This document shows, in pieces, positions 1 through 5,920 of a stretch of 14,960 nt of DNA (its first letter is position 1; every line of letters begins with the position of its first letter). This DNA is from Verrucomicrobiota bacterium (lineage in GTDB: Bacteria > Verrucomicrobiota > Verrucomicrobiia > Limisphaerales > JAHEOI01). The DNA lies in the NCBI GenBank assembly GCA_018610125.1, contig JAHEOI010000332.1:1-14960 (forward strand), written 5' to 3'. The notes under the pieces are model-generated. The model ran no database searches. It was given only the letters and a program-made list of their open reading frames with translations, and had not been told where the DNA came from. The position numbers were made by a program, and so were the translations under genes.

Positions 1-24
1 AGCCTTCGATAGTATCCGTCGCAT

Positions 25-1925
25 ATGGGCCGATTGAAATTGCATGACGGTTTGGCAGTCGGATTGTTGCTGGTTGGACTTACCGCATCTCAAGCAGCCA
101 TCGAGGGAGATGGCGCGGCGGGGCGGGTTTTCAAGAAGGAAGGTGAGGTCCGGGCTAAGAACCTGCGGACGGGGCAAACGCTCGAGGGTAAGGATATTCT
201 GACTGCCCTCCAATGGCTTATTGACGGGTTAACGAACGGGGGTGAGTCTCGAGCGGGCGGCAAGATCGTGGTTGAGGATGGCATTTACGTGACAGATGCC
301 CGACAGGCGTGCCGGTTGCGCACCGGGATCCATTTGACGGCGGCCCGCAATAAGGGGGCGGTTTTACGCATGGGTCGCGATGCCGGGGCGCGTTGGTTTT
401 TCCGCGGCCGAGAGGTGGAGAACGTCATAGTTGACGGCTTTGTATTCGATGGGAATCGCTCAGCCCATACCACGGCGCTTAAGCTGACCCAGGACGCTTC
501 AGCCGGTGACCGAGTCATCGACGTGGAAAATGCCGCGGCTTTTGAGGGGACTCGGCTGGGAGAAGGAAGGGATGTTTGGACGACCCCCGGCGGATTTAAG
601 ATCGGTGACGGCAGAAAGTCTGAGCGGGCAAAAGCCGAGAGCATCGAACTGAAAGAGGATCGAATCGAGCTTCAGCGTCCATTACAGCACGACGACCCGG
701 CCGGGGAGGCAAAGGCCACGTATTACGAGGCTATCGGTGGTGTCGCGTTGAATGGGGAGGAGCTCACGGTGCGCCATTGCAAATTCATTCGAACCCAGGA
801 GTCCCCCGTGCTCTTTGTCAGTGGCGGGAAAAGCCAGCCGGGTGCCAAGCTCCTTGAGCACAATGTCGTTATCAATCACCGGGGCGATGCCTGCATCCGT
901 CTTCAACGTGGAGCATACGGCGGTGTGATCCGTTAAAAAAGAAGCCGAGCTCACGCTCGAAAAGCTGCGCCACGGCCGGCGGACTGGCCTGGGGGATCAC
1001 TGTCTGGGGAGCGAGTGACACCACAGTCTCCGATAACACCTTTTACGGGGTGGGTGGAGAGCGAGGCACGATCTATTACGGCAGTGGGGGGTGGAGTGCC
1101 TCGCAAAACTTAACCATCAGCGGCAACACCCTGCGTATTGCTATGATGGCATCGGATTTGCCGAGCAGTCGGAGCGACGCATCGCCGTCAACGGGAACAC
1201 CCTTTACGCGACGCTTGGCGGTATCCGTGGCGATGTGGCTGCATCTGGAAACATCATCGCATTTGATTCTTCCAATGGCGGAACGCAATATTCACTGCAA
1301 GCCCGCACAGCGACCGGGAATTATCTCTACATGACGCGGGGGCTACGACTCATTGGGGATGGACCGACTTCTGCGAGCGGCAATGTCCTGTTGGAATACG
1401 CAGGGCCGGGGATACGTCCTGGAGGGGCGCGCCGGGATGGCGGCGCAGAACACGTTGCGCAGCTCGCTCAACGACGGGGCTCCCGCTGTGCTACAGAGCC
1501 GCGACCAGGCCGACCATGTGGTGCGGGGTAACCGGATTCAAGACGAAGACCGAGCCTTCCGTATACGCGGGAAGGGTGCCGTGATTACCGACAACGTCGT
1601 CAGTGATGCCGGTACCGATCCCGTCCGTGTCGACGGGAGCATCAAGGCCTATCGAGATAACATCGGTGCGCCGCGGTTACAGGAACGGGTTGATCTTTTG
1701 CCGGGCCATTCGCCTGCCGGGCGAATCGATGGCATCGGTCGATCCGAGGACCATCAGCCAAGGGTGCAATCGATCGATCCTGTGCCCGAGACGACGCCGG
1801 ATGTGGCTTATGCCTACGAAACCTATTGCCAGTGGGACCCGGAGGCCGACGAGTGGGATTTAATCATCGATTGGAAGAGAGACCCGGGTGAGACCATGAC
1901 GGTTCTCGTGCGCATCGACCATTAG
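25..1925 (+). pseudogene. Frameshifted secreted parallel beta-helix (pectate-lyase-like) protein
   Basis: The first part (25-936, 303 codons) begins with a signal peptide (hydrophobic LAVGLLLVGLTASQAA) and reads like a right-handed parallel beta-helix: GGKIVVEDGIYV, LRTGIHLTA, VENVIVDGFVFDGN. The frame closes at a TAA at 934-936. The same fold resumes in a second frame at about 976-1138 (GLAWGITVWGASDTTVSDNTF, ISGNTL), moves to a third frame at about 1139-1400 (VNGNTLY, ASGNIIAF, SGNVLLEY), and returns to the second frame from about 1403 to the stop at 1925 (VRGNRIQ, ITDNVV), with a non-helical tail ending VLVRIDH. The recurring GN/DN turns are the usual asparagine ladder of these helices. 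At least three frame changes are needed; the stretch 937-975 is clean in no frame and may hold a fourth. The family includes polysaccharide lyases and glycoside hydrolases, but no catalytic residues could be assigned. A stop codon at 10-12 fixes the start after that point. Sequencing error is the alternative to real decay. Confidence 0.8.
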
Positions 1926-1992
1926 CCTGAAGCTTGTCGGATTTCAAGTCTGGTCATCGGCACGGCTGAAAAAACGCGCTCGATTTGGACCC

Positions 1993-2274
1993 TTAATCCG
2001 GTTCGTTCGGCGACAGCCCCATGTGTAGCAGATAGTTTACGTAATCGGGATAAAGGTCTGCTTGCATCGCGACCTGATATAGCCTTTCCTCACCGAGCGT
2101 ATCCCGTATTTCCCCCAGGACATTGGCTTCGCCGCATTCAATCGCGTACTTTTGGTCGAGAAGATGTCGGATCTTACGGCAATAGAGCAAATGCCATTGG
2201 CGAAGATCCTGCAAGCGTTCCAACAAATCCTGACTCCGATTCGGTGATGATGGTATCTCAGCTCGTTCGCTCAT
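1993..2274 (-). CDS. Small hypothetical protein (93 aa), no recognised family
   Basis: This 93-residue protein has no signal peptide or membrane segment and is rich in charged and leucine residues, so it is probably a small soluble all-helical protein. Heptad-like stretches such as LLERLQDLRQWHLLYCRKIRHLL suggest a helical core. The ATG is preceded on the minus strand by a purine-rich AGGGAAAGGGAAT that can serve as ribosome binding site, and about 58 bases further up lies a good promoter-like pair (2339-2367). It converges on the broken beta-helix gene. I do not recognise the family, and nothing around it indicates a role. The start signals and the protein-like composition favour a real gene. 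Confidence 0.5.
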   Translation of the reverse strand: MSERAEIPSSPNRSQDLLERLQDLRQWHLLYCRKIRHLLDQKYAIECGEANVLGEIRDTLGEERLYQVAMQADLYPDYVNYLLHMGLSPNEPD

Positions 2275-2338
2275 ATTCCCTTTCCCTCGTCAATGGGTTA
2301 TTCCGGTTGGGCTTTCCTTGTTTTTAGGATTGTTCCGT

Positions 2339-2367
2339 ATGATACAGAATCAAACAAGGGTAGGCAA
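2339..2367 (-). promoter_or_regulatory. Sigma70-like promoter for the 93-aa gene
   Basis: Read on the minus strand, TTGCCT (2362-2367) and TATCAT (2339-2344) are separated by exactly 17 bases and match the -35 and -10 consensus at 4 of 6 and 5 of 6 positions. Transcription would start near 2332 and leave a leader of about 58 bases before the ATG at 2274. It was found by eye, and promoter consensus in this phylum is not well established. Confidence 0.4.
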
Positions 2368-2580
2368 TCAGTGTAACCCTTAAGTTTTTATGCAGATACC
2401 TTGATCGATTCCGTAAAGGAAATGCGTAGTCGGGATTAAGGGTTTGATCTGGATTGGATTAAATAATTGGTTCGGGCCGTCTAAATGACAGCGAGTCCGT
2501 CAAAGGTTTCGGCGGATCCGGAAGAAGCATTTCAACCGCACATAACCCGGGAGGTGCGTGAAGAATCTGCCGGCTTACCC

Positions 2581-2625
2581 AATCTGTACAGTTTTTGGGG
2601 TTTCCGGTGCAACTCTGTACAGATT
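2581..2625. repeat. 11-bp perfect inverted repeat containing two CTGTACAG palindromes
   Basis: AATCTGTACAG at 2581-2591 is the exact reverse complement of CTGTACAGATT at 2615-2625, with a 23-base spacer. Each arm contains the self-complementary octamer CTGTACAG, so the same octamer occurs twice with starts 31 bases apart, close to three helical turns. It could form a long hairpin in RNA or bind a protein dimer at two sites. No T-tract of terminator type follows. Confidence 0.6.
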
Positions 2626-2896
2626 TTAGACACTCTATGCGAGCCTGAGGCGGTGAAAGGCGGGGACGGGCTTCAGTATGGATAGCCGTTTGCCTATAAA
2701 TATGCTTCGCGAAAAAAGGGGAAGCCGGTTCGGGGCGGTGCTCTGGGGACCGCCTGACCAGTTTCAGTTTAGCCATATAGTGGAAGTCCTGTTTGTGCCC
2801 GTTTAATGACTAGAGTCTTTGGCATGGTGAATGCTTAGCCTTGGGAGCGAAGGATCTGGCCTGCCGTGGTGTCGTTCAATAGTCAGGAGAGAGCCT

Positions 2897-3787
2897 ATGG
2901 ATATCAGAAGTCTAGTTATTGTTTGTATTATTGGTACTGTTGTGTCTGTGGCACCGGTGAGATCCGAAGCAACGGACAAAATCGACAAGGCGGGTTTACG
3001 CGAAGCGCTCATGAGTGCAAATCGGATCGAGCAGCCGGCCAAGGCAGCCTCGCTGGTGACAGAGGCGCCACGGTCGCAAAAGGCTGAGGTGGCCGCGTTT
3101 CTGGCAACGGTAGTCGGGAACCGCAATCCCGCGTCTCTTCCGGAGGTGGTTTCGGCCATCGTTTCGGCGACGCCACGGAGCGGCACGGAAATCGTCCGTA
3201 GTGTTGCGCGACGGTTCCCAAAGCGCGCGGAAGCGATTGCGGTGGTTGCCTCGCAAGCCGCGCCGAAATCCGCAACCGAGATCGTGGGCACGATTGCTGA
3301 GAAAACACCAAAGATGGCCCCGGGAGTGACCAAGAAGGTCGCCGACGCCTTCCCGAAGGAGCGTGTCTTAATTGTGGCGGCGGCTCTTAAGGGGTTGGAA
3401 AAGAACGCCGGGCTTGAGAACACCGAGCTTGAAACGGGTCGGATTTCAATGAACATGAAGCCGGCATGGGCAAGCTCGGGCGGGAATAGTAGTGACGTAC
3501 CGGATGCAATCCTGAGCCAGCTAGGCGAGGACTACGACGAAGAAAGCGAGCTCAATTTCAGCTCGGGTGCCTCCAAAGGCGAGAAAACAAGCTTTGCGGC
3601 CCAATTGTTACAAGCCAAGAAGACCCAAAGCTTGAAAGCGCTCGTCAACAAGCTTGAGACCGATCTGGCTCAAACCGATCTGACTGCCAGTCAGATTCAA
3701 CAAATCGTTCAAGCCGTCGAGAGTGAGGGCTTGGAAGACGGACGGAAGATCGCCATCGACGCGAAAATCAACTATGCTTCGCCTTAA
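2897..3787 (+). CDS. Exported protein with five tandem 15-residue helical repeats
   Basis: I place the start at the ATG at 2897 (296 aa) rather than at the in-frame ATG at 2831, because AGGAGAG lies 7-8 bases upstream and the product then begins with a signal peptide (IRSLVIVCIIGTVVSVAP). Residues 84-158 are five tandem 15-residue units with proline always at position 10 (P93, P108, P123, P138, P153), consensus roughly [IV]VxxIAxxxPK followed by five variable residues. Less regular units around P58 and P78 precede them. Each unit is a short amphipathic helix and a turn, so a small right-handed or superhelical solenoid is likely. Residues 180-225 look disordered (SSGGNSS, acidic EDYDEESE), and 232-296 is helical and charged. 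There is no enzymatic motif. A binding or scaffold role in the envelope is inferred only from shape. It is probably monocistronic, since a strong terminator follows. Confidence 0.75.
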   Translation: MDIRSLVIVCIIGTVVSVAPVRSEATDKIDKAGLREALMSANRIEQPAKAASLVTEAPRSQKAEVAAFLATVVGNRNPASLPEVVSAIVSATPRSGTEIVRSVARRFPKRAEAIAVVASQAAPKSATEIVGTIAEKTPKMAPGVTKKVADAFPKERVLIVAAALKGLEKNAGLENTELETGRISMNMKPAWASSGGNSSDVPDAILSQLGEDYDEESELNFSSGASKGEKTSFAAQLLQAKKTQSLKALVNKLETDLAQTDLTASQIQQIVQAVESEGLEDGRKIAIDAKINYASP

Positions 3788-3831
3788 CCTTGACGGCTGA
3801 GCTCTGCTTAACACGGATTGTGTTTTGAAGA

Positions 3832-3863
3832 AGGACGGGGATGCTCCCCGTCCTAATTTTTTT
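3832..3863 (+). terminator. Intrinsic terminator after the repeat-protein gene
   Basis: AGGACGGGGA (3832-3841) pairs perfectly with TCCCCGTCCT (3845-3854) around a three-base loop TGC, and seven T residues follow after AA (3857-3863). It lies 45 bases after the stop at 3787, and the 10-bp GC-rich stem is a textbook rho-independent terminator. Confidence 0.9.
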
Positions 3864-4222
3864 AAGGGACGTATCTGTTGCCGGTGCCGGAGGTTGTCGA
3901 GGCTGCTGTCGATTCATTCGGGGAGTAGAGGATCGGCAGACCCGGAGGTCGAAGCCAAACAACTTAGCGCTTATTGGGCAGTATCCCATACTGCGTTGGG
4001 TTTTGCCCGCTCCGCCGACCGATCCCAAGGTTTTTCCTTGAGTTTTTAGGGAGTAATCGGTAGGATCTTCCTTGAATGCAGGCGGTTTTGCATCTTTTGT
4101 TCGTCTATCTGGCTTCAGACAGGGTGCCAGCAGCGGCCGAAACACCATCGAGGCCGGGTGCCTGCTTTCGTCTGTTATTAAAAAGGTTGTTTGGTACTTG
4201 GAAAGGTGAAGTGTTATCCACG
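3864..4222. other. Non-coding region with two hairpins, leader of the Ig-like protein gene
   Basis: No gene with a credible start was found. Two foldable elements are present. The first is a perfect 7-bp hairpin, GCAGTAT-CCC-ATACTGC (3978-3994). The second, CAAGG-TTTTT-CCTTG (4026-4040) followed closely by TTTTT (4043-4047), resembles a weak terminator. The stretch therefore runs from one terminator to a second terminator-like element, which would suit a short transcript, but no promoter could be identified. The remainder (4048-4222) is the upstream region of the next gene. Confidence 0.45.
4026..4047 (+). terminator. Weak terminator-like hairpin with T-tract
   Basis: CAAGG (4026-4030) pairs with CCTTG (4036-4040) across a TTTTT loop, and AG then TTTTT follows at 4043-4047. 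The stem is only 5 bp, so function is doubtful. It would have to end a transcript that starts after the terminator at 3863. Confidence 0.25.
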
Positions 4223-5713
4223 ATGAAACAGTCGCTTCGTTTTTATCAATGCTCGATGTTCTTACTGGGGCTTGGGGTTTCCCTCTTGTTGTTGCCACGA
4301 TCCGCGTCGGCTGCCCCGGAACTAATTATGCCGCCTTCAACCGCGACGATAACCTCGCAAGGGGGAGTGATCACGTTCACGTTCAGTGAGCCGATGGATC
4401 CGACGGGGATCGATATCGCTTGGGAAGGAGCGGCGATTGACCCGGCCAAATTTTCGTGCGAATGGCAGGATGAGATGTTTGGCTTTCCTGTTCCTCCGAT
4501 CCGGCTTGATTGCACCTACGAAGGTGGGTTACCGCCGGACGTTGAGATCAGCTATACGTTGAACCCGGGTGGCAGTGGTGTCATCAAAAGCCAATCGGGT
4601 CAGGCTTTGCCGGAGACATCAGGGAGCTTTGTCACGCCCGGAACGTCGCAGAGCAGTAGCTCGTGTCTCGGAATTACTCCCGAAGAAGGCAAAGCGAGCA
4701 TCATGATCATGAAGCGAATCCATTATCGGCAATCCGGGTCTTCGGATCCCGAGCTCGATACGGAAGAGAAGGCCGCTTTCTTTGCCTCGGTTCAGAATGC
4801 CACAGATGCTTCCAAGGAGGTGACCGCGGCAACTCTGGTAAAGCCGAACAACGATTCTACCTCGTTAACGGAATTGTCCGTGTCAGGGGGTGGCGGCGGC
4901 TCGCTCGTGCCGGATGTCCCAAGTCAGTTTTTTCTGACGACCTCCGAACCCCCCGATATTACCTATCCTACGTTTGATACCGAAGCCGCCTTGAATAGTG
5001 CCTTTCCTGACGGGCTTTATTCAATGAACGTTGAGCTGAAAAGCGGTGGCTCCGGAAGCGCCGAGCTTCCGCTGGAAGCACCGGATCCCTTTTCCGCCCC
5101 GAAGATCACGAACCTACAAGGATTGCAGGATTTCGACGGGAGCCAGCCTGTTACGATCGAGTGGAACGCCTTCAGTGCCGCGGGGCAGCATGATGCAATT
5201 AGCATTGTGATTTTCGATGCGGATGGGAATGTTGTGTTTGAAGCGCCGAATAGGTGTGCGGATCCTCCGGTCGAGCTCTCGGCCACGGCGAGCTCTGTCA
5301 CGATACCGGCGGGCGTTTTGGAATCAGACACGACGTATGAGGGTGAGTTGAGCTTTTACTCGATCTCGGACGTGGGTCAGAATGCGGTGGAAGGATTCAA
5401 CGAGTTCGCCGCCTCCCTTAAGACGACGCGTTTTCCGCTTGGGGGGACCGGCCCTTCGGGGGAGACCTCCCTGGAATTCGGGGGGATTGAAGTGTTGGAG
5501 AATGGCGACGTTAAGGTGACCATCAGTGGCACGTTGGCTTCGAATCAACTGATCGGGAAGCTGCAGAGCTCGACGGACTTGGAGGCATGGTCGGACGTCG
5601 AGACGTTTGCCAAGAGTGCGCTTGACGGCAACGGCGGGGGGATCGAGGTGGTGCACAGCGGTGGTGCCGGAGGCTCCGCAAAGTTTCGTTTCTATCGCGT
5701 TATTGTCGAATAA
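4223..5713 (+). CDS. Secreted Ig-like domain protein of a verrucomicrobial type
   Basis: The start is placed at the ATG at 4223 (496 aa), where a clear signal peptide begins (MKQSLRFYQC, hydrophobic run MFLLGLGVSLLLLP, cleavage near ASAA). The frame stays open upstream to 4076, but those 49 codons lack protein character. AGGTGA at 4205-4210 is a plausible ribosome binding site, slightly distant. Residues 35-138 resemble a bacterial Ig-like domain of the Big_5 type (GGVITFTFSEPMDP near the start). Residues 155-405 form beta-rich modules with PDGLYSMNVELKSG, VTIEWNAFSAAG and SVTIPAGVLESDTTYEGEL, patterns I associate with uncharacterised Verrucomicrobia exported proteins. The end (IGKLQSSTDLEAWSDV, then FRFYRVIVE) is the C-terminal signature common in that phylum. 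No catalytic residues are visible; an extracellular adhesive or glycan-associated role is only a guess. Confidence 0.8.
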   Translation: MKQSLRFYQCSMFLLGLGVSLLLLPRSASAAPELIMPPSTATITSQGGVITFTFSEPMDPTGIDIAWEGAAIDPAKFSCEWQDEMFGFPVPPIRLDCTYEGGLPPDVEISYTLNPGGSGVIKSQSGQALPETSGSFVTPGTSQSSSSCLGITPEEGKASIMIMKRIHYRQSGSSDPELDTEEKAAFFASVQNATDASKEVTAATLVKPNNDSTSLTELSVSGGGGGSLVPDVPSQFFLTTSEPPDITYPTFDTEAALNSAFPDGLYSMNVELKSGGSGSAELPLEAPDPFSAPKITNLQGLQDFDGSQPVTIEWNAFSAAGQHDAISIVIFDADGNVVFEAPNRCADPPVELSATASSVTIPAGVLESDTTYEGELSFYSISDVGQNAVEGFNEFAASLKTTRFPLGGTGPSGETSLEFGGIEVLENGDVKVTISGTLASNQLIGKLQSSTDLEAWSDVETFAKSALDGNGGGIEVVHSGGAGGSAKFRFYRVIVE

Positions 5714-5742
5714 GCGATAGCGAAGTGTGGCCTTATTGGTCA

Positions 5743-5792
5743 GGCGAGGCATGGGACGCAACGGCAAAAGCTGAGAGAGCTCGTGCCTCGCC
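5743..5792. repeat. 9-bp inverted repeat downstream of the Ig-like protein gene
   Basis: GGCGAGGCA (5743-5751) is the reverse complement of TGCCTCGCC (5784-5792), with a 32-base loop that itself contains AGCT-GAGAG-AGCT. It starts 30 bases after the stop at 5713 and could cap the 3' end of that mRNA. No U-tract follows, so it is not a standard terminator. Confidence 0.45.
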
Positions 5793-5793
5793 A

Positions 5794-5880
5794 CAGATTC
5801 CTTAAGACTGAAAACGATGGCGAGGGCAAGCGTCAAAATTTGACTCAAAAACATCAGATTTGCTTTGTTCAAGGAATCTG
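5794..5880. repeat. 10-bp inverted repeat flanking a GTCAAA-A-TTTGAC palindrome, upstream of the cytochrome gene
   Basis: CAGATTCCTT (5794-5803) is the exact reverse complement of AAGGAATCTG (5871-5880), spaced by 67 bases. Between them lies the palindrome GTCAAA-A-TTTGAC (5832-5844), shaped like a dimeric operator. All of it lies 40-130 bases before the cytochrome start, where the promoter of the three-gene cluster should be. TTGACT occurs at 5840-5845, inside the palindrome edge, but no good -10 pairs with it. Confidence 0.4.
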
Positions 5881-5920
5881 GCGTTGACTTCTGGGTGGTT
5901 GCCGTGAAGAATGCGCGACC

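Larger units (their letters stand above)
2275..2896. other. Gene-poor intergenic region with two inverted repeats
   Basis: No convincing gene lies here. Open frames at 2485-2685 (+) and 2459-2776 (-) overlap each other, lack ribosome binding sites and show no family resemblance. The region holds the minus-strand promoter at 2339-2367, a 9-base inverted repeat (AACCCTTAA 2375-2383 with TTAAGGGTT 2436-2444) and an 11-base inverted repeat at 2581-2625. The last 270 bases should contain the promoter of the repeat-protein gene at 2897, but no clear -35/-10 pair was seen. Confidence 0.5.

Noticed and set aside
2584..2622. CTGTACAG sites as LexA/SOS boxes
   Set aside because: The proteobacterial box is CTGT-N8-ACAG and the verrucomicrobial motif I recall is TGTTC-N4-GAACA. 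Neither fits, and no SOS gene is adjacent.
2459..2776. Overlapping small frames (66 codons plus, 105 codons minus)
   Set aside because: They run through the 11-bp inverted repeat, have no start signals and resemble nothing known. At most they are remnants.
2803..3456. 217-codon minus-strand frame opposite the repeat protein
   Set aside because: The plus strand has a ribosome binding site, signal peptide, regular 15-residue repeats and a terminator. The minus frame is the low-complexity mirror of the repeats.
4076..4222. Upstream extension of the Ig-like protein gene
   Set aside because: The 49 extra codons would bury the clear signal peptide beginning at 4223 inside the protein, and they lack a ribosome binding site.
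3768..4298. 176-codon minus-strand frame across 3864-4222
   Set aside because: It runs antisense through the strong terminator and into the signal-peptide region of the Ig-like protein gene. Its composition is not protein-like and no family is recognised.
5324..5872. 182-codon minus-strand frame
   Set aside because: It is antisense to the C-terminal part of the Ig-like protein gene and its downstream inverted repeats, with no coding character.
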